NCBI GenBank assembly: GCA_902582315.1
Contig: CACHRP010000002.1
Coordinates: forward strand, 1-64,000
Direction of reading: 5' to 3'
Source: an uncultured Pelagibacteraceae bacterium
GTDB lineage: Bacteria; Pseudomonadota; Alphaproteobacteria; Pelagibacterales; Pelagibacteraceae
DNA length: 64,000 nucleotides
In this document: positions 12,122 through 22,649 of the stretch, piece by piece
Layout of the letters: each line of letters begins with the position of its first letter
Numbering within the stretch: the first letter of the stretch is position 1
Program-made: the position numbers and the translations under genes
The notes under the pieces: generated by a model
Database searches by the model: none
What the model saw: the letters and a program-made list of their open reading frames with translations, nothing else
What the model was told of the DNA's origin: nothing

Positions 12122-12409
12122 TTATTTTTTTACTTCTTGAGTAGTAAGTAGTGCTTGTATACCTGTTGCTCTTACTACCTCAACTTTAACATTATCAGCA
12201 ATTTCAACTTCAACTTTTTCATTATCTATAATTCGATCAACTTTTCCAACTATTCCACCTGAAGTTATAACTTTGTCCCCTCGCTTAAGATTTTCGACCA
12301 TTGTTTTGTGTTCTTTAGCTTTTTTTTGTTGGGGTCTAATTAAGAAAAAATAGAATATTACAAATATAAGTATTAGGGGTATAAACTGACCAATTCCAGA
12401 GTTAGACAT
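12122..12409 (-). CDS. yajC: preprotein translocase subunit YajC
   Basis: FYFFLIRPQQKKAKEH, RGDKVITSGGIVGKV; next to secD. Confidence 0.95.
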   Translation of the reverse strand: MSNSGIGQFIPLILIFVIFYFFLIRPQQKKAKEHKTMVENLKRGDKVITSGGIVGKVDRIIDNEKVEVEIADNVKVEVVRATGIQALLTTQEVKK

Positions 12410-12455
12410 AATTTTATATGTGTTTTTTATACTAATTGATATTTGAAAACAACTT

Positions 12456-13715
12456 CTATTTGATTGAAATTATATCTAAATTTTTCATGTACGGTCTAAG
12501 AACTTCGGGAATTTTTATTGACCCGTCCTCAAGTTGATAGTTTTCCAATATTGCGATTAATGTCCTGCCTACTGCAAGACCACTGCCATTAAGTGTCCCT
12601 AAAAATACTGTTTCCTTTTTATCATTTTTGTATCTAGCTTTCATTCTTCTTGCTTGAAAAGATCCACAAGATGAACAGCTTGAAATTTCTCTATATTTGT
12701 TTTCTGAGGGTATCCATACTTCAATGTCATATGTTTTTTCAGCACTAAAACCCATATCTCCAGTGCATAAAACAACTTTTCTATAAGGCAATTTTAATGA
12801 ATCTAAAATTCCAGTTGCACAATTTGTCATTCTTTCTAACTCACTTTTACAATTTTCTGGTTCAACAACACTTACTAATTCAACTTTGTAAAATTGATGC
12901 TGTCTTATCATACCTTTTGTATCTTTGCCGTAACTACCAGCTTCTTTTCTAAAACAAGGGGTAGATGCAACTAACCTTAATGGTAAATCATTTTTATTTA
13001 ATATTTTGCCTTTAACCATATTTGTTAAAATAACTTCAGCAGTTGGTATTAAAAACTTTCTCTCAGATTTATCATCAAGCTTAATTTCAAACTGATCATC
13101 GATAAATTTTGGTATTTGACCTGTACCATACATTGTGCTCTCGGAAGCAATAAGAGGTGGTGAAATTTCTGTGTATCCATTATCGCTAGTATGTTTATCA
13201 ATCATGAAATTCGATAAAGCTCTCTCCAATAGAGCTATTTTTTCCTTTAAAAATACAAACCTTGATCCTGTAGTTTTTGTAGCCAAGTCAAAATCAATCA
13301 TTGATAAATCAACACCTAGTTCGCTATGAGACTTTGGTTTAAATTTAAATTCAGGTATTTTTCCTTTCTTTTCAACTTCTGTATTATGACTTTCATCTGA
13401 GCCCTCTGGTACATCAGCTAAAGGTAAATTAGGTATATTAGATAATAAATTATCTAAATCACTTTTTATTTTTAATTGTTCAGAAGTTATTTGATCTATC
13501 TCATTTGATAATTTTTTTGACTTTTCAAATAATGATTTATCTTTGCTTTTTGAAATAATTTTTTTTTCTTGTTCTAGATTTTCTTTTTTTTGGATTAAAT
13601 CTCTATTTTTTGTATCTAATGTTTGCAGTAAACTTTGATCAACTTTGTGATTTCTTTTAGATATTGTTTTTACAAAATTTTCTAAATTTGCTCTAATATC
13701 CTTTATATTATGCAT
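12456..13715 (-). CDS. serS: seryl-tRNA synthetase
   Basis: Class II synthetase motifs (CFRKEAGSYGKDTKGMIRQHQF; NGSGLAVGRTL). Start moved to internal Met (MHNIKDIRANLE). Confidence 0.96.
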   Translation of the reverse strand: MHNIKDIRANLENFVKTISKRNHKVDQSLLQTLDTKNRDLIQKKENLEQEKKIISKSKDKSLFEKSKKLSNEIDQITSEQLKIKSDLDNLLSNIPNLPLADVPEGSDESHNTEVEKKGKIPEFKFKPKSHSELGVDLSMIDFDLATKTTGSRFVFLKEKIALLERALSNFMIDKHTSDNGYTEISPPLIASESTMYGTGQIPKFIDDQFEIKLDDKSERKFLIPTAEVILTNMVKGKILNKNDLPLRLVASTPCFRKEAGSYGKDTKGMIRQHQFYKVELVSVVEPENCKSELERMTNCATGILDSLKLPYRKVVLCTGDMGFSAEKTYDIEVWIPSENKYREISSCSSCGSFQARRMKARYKNDKKETVFLGTLNGSGLAVGRTLIAILENYQLEDGSIKIPEVLRPYMKNLDIISIK

Positions 13716-14484
13716 GTTCTTTTTCTTTCTCTTTGATTCTTTTCTCAATCAAATTTACAGAAAATATTGATAATTCATATAAAATTAATAATGGTATTGC
13801 TAAACCTATTTGTGTAATTGGATCTGGTGGCGTAAGCAATGCAGCAGCTGCAAATATAATAACAACCACATATTTTCGTCTCTCTTTTAAAAATTTAGCA
13901 TCTATAAATCCAATTCTTGCAAGCAAACTAAGTACGACAGGTAATTGAAAACTCAATCCGAAAGCAAAAATTAATTTCATTACCAGTGATAAATACTCGT
14001 TTACTTTAGCCTCAAGTTGTATTGGTAAGTTTGTTGAAACACCAACACTTTCAAAAGAGAGAAAAAATTTTATAGCAAGTGGCATTATCAAATAATAAAC
14101 CAACATTCCTCCTAATAAAAAAAGAATTGGTGTTACTACCAAGTAAGGCAATATGGCAGATTTTTCATGATCATATAAACCTGGAGCTATAAATTTCCAT
14201 ATTTGAATTAGTATAAAGGGGCTAGTAATAAAAAAAGCTGCAAAAAAAGATACTTTTAAATATGTTAAAAAAGTTTCCTGAAGTGCTGTAAATATTAACC
14301 TTCTCTCTACGTTATCGTCTTTAACTGCATTTGCATATGGCTCTACTAAGAAACCATAAATATACTCTGAAAAAAAATAACAAACTGCAAATAAAGAAAA
14401 TAAAAAAATTAAACAATGAATTAATCTTTTTCTAAGCTCAGTTAAATGGCTGATAAAACCTATTTTTTCTTCACTTTGGCTCAT
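13708..14484 (-). CDS. tatC: Sec-independent translocase TatC
   Basis: HLTELRKRLI, six hydrophobic segments, FGLSFQLPVV. Confidence 0.96.
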   Translation of the reverse strand: MSQSEEKIGFISHLTELRKRLIHCLIFLFSLFAVCYFFSEYIYGFLVEPYANAVKDDNVERRLIFTALQETFLTYLKVSFFAAFFITSPFILIQIWKFIAPGLYDHEKSAILPYLVVTPILFLLGGMLVYYLIMPLAIKFFLSFESVGVSTNLPIQLEAKVNEYLSLVMKLIFAFGLSFQLPVVLSLLARIGFIDAKFLKERRKYVVVIIFAAAALLTPPDPITQIGLAIPLLILYELSIFSVNLIEKRIKEKEKEHA

Positions 14485-14698
14485 TGTTTTCTAAATTATT
14501 ATTTTCTTTTTTTTCTGCAGTTAAATCCTCTGTTTCAAGGGAAGTTATTTCACTCTGTATATTGCTAAAATATCTTTTAGCTGATCCTATCCATGAACCA
14601 ACTTTTTTTAACATTACCGGAAAATCTTTCGGACCAATAACAATTATAGCTATGGAAACAATAATTAGAATTTCTAACCAGCCTATTTGCGGCATCAA
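14471..14698 (-). CDS. tatB: twin-arginine translocase TatB
   Basis: IGWLEILIIVSIAIIVIGPKDFP; between tatA and tatC. Confidence 0.92.
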   Translation of the reverse strand: MMPQIGWLEILIIVSIAIIVIGPKDFPVMLKKVGSWIGSAKRYFSNIQSEITSLETEDLTAEKKENNNLENNEPK

Positions 14699-14700
14699 TT

Positions 14701-14901
14701 TTACTCTTTTTTATCTGAGTCTTGATTATTTTCAGAGATATTTTTTGGTTGGCTATCATCTGTTACATCACTAGCCATACCTTTTTTGAAACTTTTAATA
14801 CCTTTGGCAACATCACCCATTAAACTAGATATTTTTCCTCTACCAAAGAGTAAAACTACTAATATTACTACGATTGCTATTTGCCAAAATCCTATACTCA
14901 T
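14701..14901 (-). CDS. tatA: twin-arginine translocase TatA
   Basis: [39 protein letters not shown]. Confidence 0.94.
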   Translation of the reverse strand: MSIGFWQIAIVVILVVLLFGRGKISSLMGDVAKGIKSFKKGMASDVTDDSQPKNISENNQDSDKKE

Positions 14902-14944
14902 GTCTAATATATATATCCTTTGTCTTTAATTTGAAAGAGCAATT

Positions 14945-15637
14945 TTAGTCACTATCAGTCTCTTTTAAAGTACTGCCTAACATTTCGTCAATATTAGAAT
15001 AAATGTTTTCCTTCTTCTCTTCTTGCTTTTCTTTATAGAACTTACCAGTACCAAATACCGACGCGTCTATACTGCTTGAGTCAATTAAACCTGCAGAACC
15101 GAGTTCATCAACTGTTGGTAAATCGCTCAGTTTTTGTAAATTAAAATGGCTTAAAAATTCATCAGTTGTTCCGTATTGAATAGGTTTTCCTGGAACATTT
15201 TTCCTACCTTGTGGTTTAACCCAATTAAGTTCCATAAGTATCTCAAGTGTATTAGTTCCAAATGCAACACCTCGTATTTCTTCTATCTCAGCCCTAGTAA
15301 CGGGTTGGTGGTAAACTATTATTGCTAAGGTTTCGATTGCAGCCTTTGATAATTTTTTTTCGACTGTTTTTTCTTGAGACATTAACTTTGAAAGATTTTG
15401 AGCAGTTCTAAAAGACCATTTGTTTGAAATACAAACTAAATTAATACCTCTGTTTGAATAAGTAAGCTGAAGTTTTTCCAAGATTTTTTTTACGTTAACA
15501 TTCTTTTTTACTTTCGACTCTATTGTATCTATATCTAAAGGTTCAGCTGCAGCAAATAAGATCGCTTCAACTTCTCGTTCTCCATTTACGGAATTGCTAG
15601 GAAAATTAACTATGTTATTTTTAGTATCTTTTTTCAT
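14945..15637 (-). CDS. scpB: segregation and condensation protein B
   Basis: EAILFAAAEPLD, KAAIETLAIIVYHQPVTRAEIEEIRGV. Confidence 0.95.
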   Translation of the reverse strand: MKKDTKNNIVNFPSNSVNGEREVEAILFAAAEPLDIDTIESKVKKNVNVKKILEKLQLTYSNRGINLVCISNKWSFRTAQNLSKLMSQEKTVEKKLSKAAIETLAIIVYHQPVTRAEIEEIRGVAFGTNTLEILMELNWVKPQGRKNVPGKPIQYGTTDEFLSHFNLQKLSDLPTVDELGSAGLIDSSSIDASVFGTGKFYKEKQEEKKENIYSNIDEMLGSTLKETDSD

Positions 15638-16371
15638 TTATTTTCTCTTATATAAATATCACTAAAAAGCTTTTCTTGTTTAATTTTTAGGTTACCTTCT
15701 TTAACAAGCTCTAAAGATCCAGCAAATATTCCTGCTTTACCAGTTTTATTAAGATTTTTATTGATAAAATTTTTTGGAACCAATTCATCAATATTTTTCC
15801 AATCATCTAACTTTCCAAAAAAACTTCTAATTTGATTAATGCCCTCTTCTGTTGTGAATACAGGTAATTTTGGAATATTTATTCTTTGAAAATCTTTTGT
15901 CATTATTATTGTTGCATACGTTTTTAATAATTCGAATAATGTAAGTGAATATTTTGAGCTATATATAGATCTAATCTGACCTTTTACCCCTCTTAAAAAA
16001 ACATCCCGACCCAATCTTTTTCTTTTAAGCATTTGATCTGACAATAGTCTAATTAGCTCTAACTTTTTTAATTGTAGCTTCAATTTTTCAGCTACCTCTA
16101 AGGCTTTAAATTCTTCCTCGTCACTTTCAGGCAATAATAGTTTAGATTTTAAATAGGCAAGCCATGTTGCCATCAGCAGGTATTCTGAAGCCAATTCTAA
16201 ATCTAGATCCTTTGAATTAGAAATAAAATCATGAAATTGATCTGCTAGTTTAGTAATTGAAATATTTTCTAAATTTACTTTTTGTGACTTTGCTAAATCT
16301 AACAAAACCTCTAATGATCCACTGAAGTGTGTAAGATTTACATTAAACTGTGCATTGTTTTCATTTAGCAT
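15634..16371 (-). CDS. scpA: segregation and condensation protein A
   Basis: FSGSLEVLLDLAKSQKVNLENISI, YLLMATWLAYLKSKLLLP. Confidence 0.95.
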   Translation of the reverse strand: MLNENNAQFNVNLTHFSGSLEVLLDLAKSQKVNLENISITKLADQFHDFISNSKDLDLELASEYLLMATWLAYLKSKLLLPESDEEEFKALEVAEKLKLQLKKLELIRLLSDQMLKRKRLGRDVFLRGVKGQIRSIYSSKYSLTLFELLKTYATIIMTKDFQRINIPKLPVFTTEEGINQIRSFFGKLDDWKNIDELVPKNFINKNLNKTGKAGIFAGSLELVKEGNLKIKQEKLFSDIYIRENK

Positions 16372-17322
16372 CTAACTTACTAATTTATAAAATTCTTTAG
16401 TTTTTTTCATTAAAAAACTGTTTAGTTTTGGTGAGTTTTTAGCCACTTCTAACATTTCAGACAATTTAGCGTTGCAATGAAGTACGATATTACAACCGGC
16501 ATCAAACGACCTAATAGTATTTTGTTTTATTGAATATCTCAATGCTTTCATCGAAATATCATCACTGATTAAAACATTTTTAAAATTCAATTTATTTCTA
16601 ATTAAATTAATAATTTTTTTGGAATGTGTTGCGGTGTTGTTTTTATCTATTGAGTTAAATATTACATGAGATGTCATTGCGAAAATTGCATCTTTCTTTC
16701 TAAATGCTTTGAAATCGTTTTTATATAAATATTTGAGACTTTTATTAACTTTTGGTAATGAGTGGTGACTATCTAATTTAGCTAAGCCATGACCTGGTAT
16801 ATGTTTAATAACGCATGAAATGCCATTTTTTTTATAATGTTTAATAACTAAATCACCAATTTTACTAACAATTTTTGGATTTTTCGAAAAAGCTCTGCTT
16901 TTAATAATTTTATGCGAAAAGATATATTTTAGATCAAGAACAGGAGTATTATTTATATTTATTCCAATCATTTTTAAAAGATATGAGATTTGATCTACGT
17001 AAATTTTTAAATATGTTTCAAAATTTCTGTTATCCTTTTTGTAAATACTTTCATAATAATTTGAATTAAATGGTTTTGAGGTCAAAATATTTTCCAATCT
17101 TGAAACAACACCACCCTCTTGGTCGATCATTATTGGAAAGTTTTTATCTTTAAAAATTGATTTAATTTTCTCAGTTAATAGTCTAGTTTGCTCTATTGAT
17201 TTAATATTTCTTGTAAAAAGTATAATGCCCCAAGGCCTGTATTTTTTTAAAAACGAAATCTCTTTATTTGTTAATTTATAACCCTTTATACCAACTATAA
17301 ATGCTCTTCTTTTACTAATCAT
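16372..17322 (-). CDS. nagZ: beta-N-acetylhexosaminidase (GH3)
   Basis: FPIMIDQEGGVVSRL, CVIKHIPGHG, LISDDISMKAL. Confidence 0.93.
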   Translation of the reverse strand: MISKRRAFIVGIKGYKLTNKEISFLKKYRPWGIILFTRNIKSIEQTRLLTEKIKSIFKDKNFPIMIDQEGGVVSRLENILTSKPFNSNYYESIYKKDNRNFETYLKIYVDQISYLLKMIGININNTPVLDLKYIFSHKIIKSRAFSKNPKIVSKIGDLVIKHYKKNGISCVIKHIPGHGLAKLDSHHSLPKVNKSLKYLYKNDFKAFRKKDAIFAMTSHVIFNSIDKNNTATHSKKIINLIRNKLNFKNVLISDDISMKALRYSIKQNTIRSFDAGCNIVLHCNAKLSEMLEVAKNSPKLNSFLMKKTKEFYKLVS

Positions 17323-17572
17323 TATCTAACAAATCCCAGAATTTATATTTTTTTTTAGAAGTATTGTTATTTTCAACGTATGTAAGAATTTTATCTGTAT
17401 CATTTTTTAATGTTGGTAAATTTTTAGCGTAAGTAATTGTCTTATCTTTATGTGACTCAAGACCTCTATAATATTTTTTTTTATAATCATCGGATATGTA
17501 ATATCTGACAGAAAAAATGAAAAAAAAGGCTATAACAAGCAAATATATTAGATATTTAATTTCCTTAAACAT
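17315..17572 (-). CDS. hypothetical short membrane-anchored protein at the SPOR-protein position
   Basis: 85 aa with one N-terminal hydrophobic segment; lies between argS and nagZ; no SPOR domain recognisable. Confidence 0.6.
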   Translation of the reverse strand: MFKEIKYLIYLLVIAFFFIFSVRYYISDDYKKKYYRGLESHKDKTITYAKNLPTLKNDTDKILTYVENNNTSKKKYKFWDLLDND

Positions 17573-19305
17573 TACATTTTTTCTGGAGTACTAGCTCCAA
17601 CTAGATTCATTCCACATTTTATTACATTAGAAACTGACTTTAATAGTACTAATTTTTCATCTGAAATTTTTTTATCTTCACTGATAAATCTTTTACTTTT
17701 ATCGTCTTTGCCCATGTTCCAGTAAGAATGAAATAGTGATGATAGTTCATAGAGATATGTTGGCACTCTGTGAGGCTCTAATTTTTTTGACGAGATTTCA
17801 ATACATTTTGGCCATTCAGATATTTTTTTATAAATATCAATATCTTCTGGAGAAAAATTAAAATTATAGTCATCTACTTTTATATCCTTATCAATTTCTT
17901 TACCTATATGTCTGAATACCGAGCAAATTCTAGCATAGCAATATTGAACATAATATAAGGGATTATCCTTTGATTTTTCTTTTACTTTATCAAAATCAAA
18001 ATCTATCTCTGCATCACTACTTCTATTTAACATTATAAATCTTGTAGCATCTTTTCCAACTTCATCGATTAGATCCTCAACTGTTATGTAATCGCCTTTT
18101 CTTTTTGACATCTTAAAAGGTTTGCCGTCTTTAATTAATTTAACTAACTGACTAACTTTACAAACTAATTTATTCTTTTCTCCTGATAAGGCTTCTACAG
18201 ATGCAGTTATTCTTTTTATATATCCTGCATGGTCCGCACCTAAAATGTTAATATAAGTATCATACTTTCTATTTAGTTTATTTTCATGATATGCAACGTC
18301 ACCAGCGAAGTAAGTCCAGCTGTTATCTGATTTTTGTAAAGCTCTATCTTTGTCATCTCCAAAATCTGTCGATTTAAATAAAAGTTGTTCTCTTTCCACC
18401 CAATTTTTTTTATCTTCACCCTCGGGTGCTTTTATTTTTCCTTTATAAACAAATTTTTTTTTAATCAGTTTATCAACTGTTTTTTGAACTTCATTATTGT
18501 TAACAATTTCTCTTTCACTTTGAAATTTGTCATGAACAATACCAATATTTTTCAAATTTGATTTAATAATTTTAATAGACTCGTTTACTGCTAGTATTGT
18601 TAATTTATCAGATATTTTTTCAAAATTTTTAAAATCCAGACCTTTATTATCATTGATTATATTTTTTGCGATTTGGATAATATAATCACCCGGATATAAA
18701 TCCTCATTATCCTTTGGAAAAGGTTCATTATCGGTTTGTTCTTTAATTCTGTAGTAAACAGATTTTGTAAAATTGATTATTTGATTACCATAATCATTTA
18801 CATAGTATTCTTTATGCACTTTGTGCTTATTGAATTTTAAAATATTAGCAAGTACATCGCCTGAAACAGCTCCTCTGCAATGGCCAACGTGCAGTGGTCC
18901 TGTAGGATTAGCGGAGACAAATTCTAAAAAGAAACTTTTCTTTTTAGCTATTAAATTTGTACCATATTCTAGTTTTTGATTAATTACATTTTGAATAAAT
19001 TTATTCCAAAAAGTATTTTTGAAGGTTATATTTATAAATCCAGGTTTAACGATTTCAATTTTTTCAATATCCTTATCAATTTTTAACAGCTCAACCTCAA
19101 TTTTTTTTGCAAGGTCATTAGGATTAGATTTATTTATTTTAGATAAAACCATAGCAACGTTTGTTGAAATATGAGCCTTAAATTGACTAGGTGGTAAATC
19201 TACGCCAATAGAGTCTAAATTGTCAGAAATTTCAATTTTTCCTTGCTTATTAATATCTAAAATTAAATTCTTTATTTTGTCTTGATATGTCTCAAATATA
19301 TTCAT
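17572..19305 (-). CDS. argS: arginyl-tRNA synthetase
   Basis: SANPTGPLHVGHCRGAVSGD, LVKLIKDGKPFKMSKRKGDYIT. Confidence 0.97.
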   Translation of the reverse strand: MNIFETYQDKIKNLILDINKQGKIEISDNLDSIGVDLPPSQFKAHISTNVAMVLSKINKSNPNDLAKKIEVELLKIDKDIEKIEIVKPGFINITFKNTFWNKFIQNVINQKLEYGTNLIAKKKSFFLEFVSANPTGPLHVGHCRGAVSGDVLANILKFNKHKVHKEYYVNDYGNQIINFTKSVYYRIKEQTDNEPFPKDNEDLYPGDYIIQIAKNIINDNKGLDFKNFEKISDKLTILAVNESIKIIKSNLKNIGIVHDKFQSEREIVNNNEVQKTVDKLIKKKFVYKGKIKAPEGEDKKNWVEREQLLFKSTDFGDDKDRALQKSDNSWTYFAGDVAYHENKLNRKYDTYINILGADHAGYIKRITASVEALSGEKNKLVCKVSQLVKLIKDGKPFKMSKRKGDYITVEDLIDEVGKDATRFIMLNRSSDAEIDFDFDKVKEKSKDNPLYYVQYCYARICSVFRHIGKEIDKDIKVDDYNFNFSPEDIDIYKKISEWPKCIEISSKKLEPHRVPTYLYELSSLFHSYWNMGKDDKSKRFISEDKKISDEKLVLLKSVSNVIKCGMNLVGASTPEKM

Positions 19306-20420
19306 TTTATTTTATTATATATACTGATTGCATACCTATCTGTCATACCCGATATAAAATCAGCTACTGCTCTTTGTTTATCAGATTTATTAGAGAGATG
19401 ACTAATAAATAAATTAGGTTTTTTTTGAATTTTATTGAATAATTTTTTAATAATTTTTTTCCCATTATTATTATTCAATAAAACCTTTTTATTATTATAC
19501 ATGCTGATTCTTAAAAATGATCTAATCTCCCTAATAATGCTTTTATATTTGCTAGAAAAATCTACTATCAAATTAGTGCTTGAATATATTTTATTTTTTG
19601 AATTTACCTTATTTCTTTTTATATTTTCAATAGTGTTATCAATTATATCTTGTACCATTAAATTTATAGAGTCTCTTACTATCTGATTAAGTATTACTTG
19701 CTTATTATTGTTTTTTATTTGTGATTTATATTTTTTATAAATATTTCTAAAAAAATTAATTTCTAATAATTCATTTAACGAAAAAGTTTTTGCCTTTATT
19801 CCGTCTTGAATATCATGATTATTATAAGCTATGTCATCAGAAATAGCCGCTATCTGTGCTTCGAGAGAGGGATATTTATTAAAATTAATTTTATTTTTAA
19901 AGTTTTTAATTCCAATTAAATTGTCAATTTTTAATTTATTTTTTACTGGACCGTTATGTTTTATTAATCCATCTAAAGTTTCTAAGGTTAAATTTAATCC
20001 TTTAAATTTTAAATATTTATTTTCCAAAAACATCACGATTCTTAAGGTTTGAATATTATGATCAAAACCACCATAATTAATCATGCATTCATTTAAAGCA
20101 TCTTCGCCAGCATGTCCGAACGGTGTATGACCTAAATCATGTGCAAGACTTAAAGTTTCTGTTAGTTCCTCATTTAAATGTAGATATTTCGATATTGTCC
20201 TTGCAATTTGTGAAACCTCAATTGAATGTGTAATTCTAGTTCGAAAATGATCTCCATCAGTATTAACGAATACCTGTGTTTTGTGTTTTAACCTTCTAAA
20301 TGCTTCGCTATGTATAATTCTATCTCGATCTCTTTGAAAGGGTGTTCTGAATTTGTTAATTGGCTCAGAGACAAGGCGTCCATTGCTTTTAAATTGACCT
20401 AGTTTTATGAAATTATTCAT
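19302..20420 (-). CDS. dgt: dGTP triphosphohydrolase-like HD protein
   Basis: RDRDRIIHSEAFRRLKHKTQV, RITHSIEVSQIART, HDLGHTPFGHAGEDAL. Confidence 0.92.
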   Translation of the reverse strand: MNNFIKLGQFKSNGRLVSEPINKFRTPFQRDRDRIIHSEAFRRLKHKTQVFVNTDGDHFRTRITHSIEVSQIARTISKYLHLNEELTETLSLAHDLGHTPFGHAGEDALNECMINYGGFDHNIQTLRIVMFLENKYLKFKGLNLTLETLDGLIKHNGPVKNKLKIDNLIGIKNFKNKINFNKYPSLEAQIAAISDDIAYNNHDIQDGIKAKTFSLNELLEINFFRNIYKKYKSQIKNNNKQVILNQIVRDSINLMVQDIIDNTIENIKRNKVNSKNKIYSSTNLIVDFSSKYKSIIREIRSFLRISMYNNKKVLLNNNNGKKIIKKLFNKIQKKPNLFISHLSNKSDKQRAVADFISGMTDRYAISIYNKIK

Positions 20421-20470
20421 ACTTTAAAATTAGAAAAAAAATATTATATTACTAATAACAGTGATTATAT

Positions 20471-20788
20471 ATGAATAAAGAAATTAAATTTACTGATAAA
20501 GCTATAAAACAGATAAACAACCTTCTTGTCGAAAAAGCAAAAGGATCTTTTTTTAGAATCGCTATTAAAGGTGGTGGTTGCTCAGGTTTCCAATATGATT
20601 TCTCGTTTGATACAAAAGCTGAGCAAGACGATTTGGTATTTAATAATGTTTTGATTGATAAAAAATCAGCTGAACTTTTAAATGGATCGGAAATTGACTA
20701 CGTTTCTGAGTTAATTGGTGAGTCATTTAAAATCACAAATCCACAAAGCAAATCTTCTTGTGGCTGTGGCGTTTCTTTCTCTCTTTAA
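20471..20788 (+). CDS. erpA: HesB/IscA/ErpA family iron-sulfur assembly protein
   Basis: GGGCSGFQYDF and C-terminal SSCGCGVSF. Confidence 0.88.
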   Translation: MNKEIKFTDKAIKQINNLLVEKAKGSFFRIAIKGGGCSGFQYDFSFDTKAEQDDLVFNNVLIDKKSAELLNGSEIDYVSELIGESFKITNPQSKSSCGCGVSFSL

Positions 20789-21564
20789 TGAAAATCAGCT
20801 CTTGGAATGTTAATTCTGTAAGAGCAAGAATTGATAATATAAAAGATTATCTTAATAAATTTTCACCAAATATTCTTTTAATGCAGGAGATCAAAACAGA
20901 AGAAAAAAATTTCCCCTATAATGAGTTTGAGGATTTAGGTTATCATAGTTATGTATTTGGTCAAAAAAGCTATAACGGAGTAGCTATTATTTCCAAAAAA
21001 AAATTAGAAAACGTAAGTACTGATATAATCAGGGATAAACTTAAACAGGCGAGAACAATATCTGCAGAGTTTGAATTTAAAAAAAGAAAAATATTGGTAA
21101 TAAATATTTATACTCCAAATGGAAATCCAGTAGATACAGAAAAATATGATTATAAAAAAAAATGGTTAGATGATCTTACAAAGTTACTTAAAAAATTAGG
21201 TCAGAAAAATGAGAATATTATTTTATCTGGTGATTTTAATATCATTCCTGCAGCAGAAGATGTTTATAATGCAAAAAGTTTTGAAAATGATGCGTTATTT
21301 AGATTGGAAATAAGAAAAAAATATAGGGAAATATTAAACATGGGCTATGTTGATAGTTATAGACATAAATATCCCGATACTGAGGGTTACACATTTTGGG
21401 ATTATATGAGGGGTGCATGGCAAAAAAATAATGGGATGCGCATAGACCATTTTCTATTATCAAATTCACTTATAAATATTTTAAAAAATGTAAGTATTAA
21501 TAAGACACCGCGTGGAAAAGAAAAACCATCAGATCACACGCCTATTGAGATTGAATTAGCTTAA
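20788..21564 (+). CDS. xthA: exodeoxyribonuclease III
   Basis: KISSWNVNSVRAR, LLMQEIKTEE, GDFNI, MRIDHFLLS; start at the ATG overlapping the upstream stop (TAATG). Confidence 0.94.
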   Translation: MKISSWNVNSVRARIDNIKDYLNKFSPNILLMQEIKTEEKNFPYNEFEDLGYHSYVFGQKSYNGVAIISKKKLENVSTDIIRDKLKQARTISAEFEFKKRKILVINIYTPNGNPVDTEKYDYKKKWLDDLTKLLKKLGQKNENIILSGDFNIIPAAEDVYNAKSFENDALFRLEIRKKYREILNMGYVDSYRHKYPDTEGYTFWDYMRGAWQKNNGMRIDHFLLSNSLINILKNVSINKTPRGKEKPSDHTPIEIELA

Positions 21565-22554
21565 AGATTTTATTTTTTTTACTAAGTCCTCATTTATATT
21601 TCTTGGACCTTTATCTAATCTATTTTTATGACGTCTTTCACCTGGTAATCTTACTCCCTCTAAACCTTTCATCTTTTCAAAAAAGTTATTTGAGTGATCT
21701 TTCCAATTTCTCTCAGATATTTTGTCAGGTGACATTGCTAAAATAAATTCACCACCGCTAGGTGGGCCACCGTCGTTATTATCTTTTGCAGCTGTTTCAT
21801 AACTAAAGTTATCACCTACTAAAGCTCCAGCTAATAACTCTACCATCATAGCGATACCTGATCCTTTGTAACCACCGAAAGGTAAAAGAACTCCTCCATC
21901 AGCAATCTCAGCCGGATCTGTAGTTTCTTTTCCCTCTTTACTCAATCCTGTACCTAACGGAACTTTATGACCTTCTCTTTTAGCAACTTGCACTTCTCCC
22001 ATTGCCATTGATGCAGTTGCCATATCATAAACAACTGGTGTCATCCCAGGTCTAGGCCAAGCAAATGAAATTGGGTTCGTACCAAATAAAGGTTTTTTCG
22101 CCCCTGAGGGAGCTACAGCAGGTTTATACGATGTACATGCAAAAGCGACCAAACCTTGTTCAGCAATCATTTCTGTTTCAGGCCACATGGCTGCCATGTG
22201 ATGCGAATTAGTTATGGCAAGTACAGCTACTCCATTTTCTTTTGCTGCAGCAATTAGATCTGGAATACTTTTATTTAGTACCATAGGAGCTAAACAATTT
22301 TTACCATCAACTTTTATCACGCTTGATGATATTTTTTTGATTTCAGGTCTACCCTTCCCATTAATCTTTCCACTTTTTAAACCTGATACATAAGCAGGAA
22401 GTCTAAACAATCCATGAGACATTGATCCATCTCTTTCTGCATTTGTAATTAAAGTACTTAGAATTTTTGCGTTTTCATCATCACAACCATTGGCTTTAAG
22501 TGTGTTAAAGGCAAGATCGTATATTTGGTCTAATGAAAGTGCAACTGTAGACAT
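21556..22554 (-). CDS. Ldh_2 family malate/L-lactate (or piperideine-2-carboxylate) dehydrogenase
   Basis: NSHHMAAMWPETEMIAEQGL, GTNPISFAWPRPG, PFGGYKGSGIAMMVELLAGAL. Confidence 0.85.
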   Translation of the reverse strand: MSTVALSLDQIYDLAFNTLKANGCDDENAKILSTLITNAERDGSMSHGLFRLPAYVSGLKSGKINGKGRPEIKKISSSVIKVDGKNCLAPMVLNKSIPDLIAAAKENGVAVLAITNSHHMAAMWPETEMIAEQGLVAFACTSYKPAVAPSGAKKPLFGTNPISFAWPRPGMTPVVYDMATASMAMGEVQVAKREGHKVPLGTGLSKEGKETTDPAEIADGGVLLPFGGYKGSGIAMMVELLAGALVGDNFSYETAAKDNNDGGPPSGGEFILAMSPDKISERNWKDHSNNFFEKMKGLEGVRLPGERRHKNRLDKGPRNINEDLVKKIKSLS

Positions 22555-22600
22555 ATATTCTTAGTTGTATCACTATTTATATTCTTTACTAGATGATAAT

Positions 22601-22627
22601 TTAATAAAATCTTAACAAAACTTAAAT
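22601..22627 (+). promoter_or_regulatory. possible Pho-box-like repeats upstream of the arsC operon
   Basis: TTAATA (22601), TTAACA (22612), TTAAAT (22622): spacing 11 then 10 bp; weaker than the pstS/plcP sites. Confidence 0.3.
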
Positions 22628-22649
22628 ATAAGAAATAAAAAGGATTAAA

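Noticed and set aside
14577-14759. 60-aa minus-strand ORF overlapping tatA/tatB
   Set aside because: Alternate frame across two well-supported Tat genes
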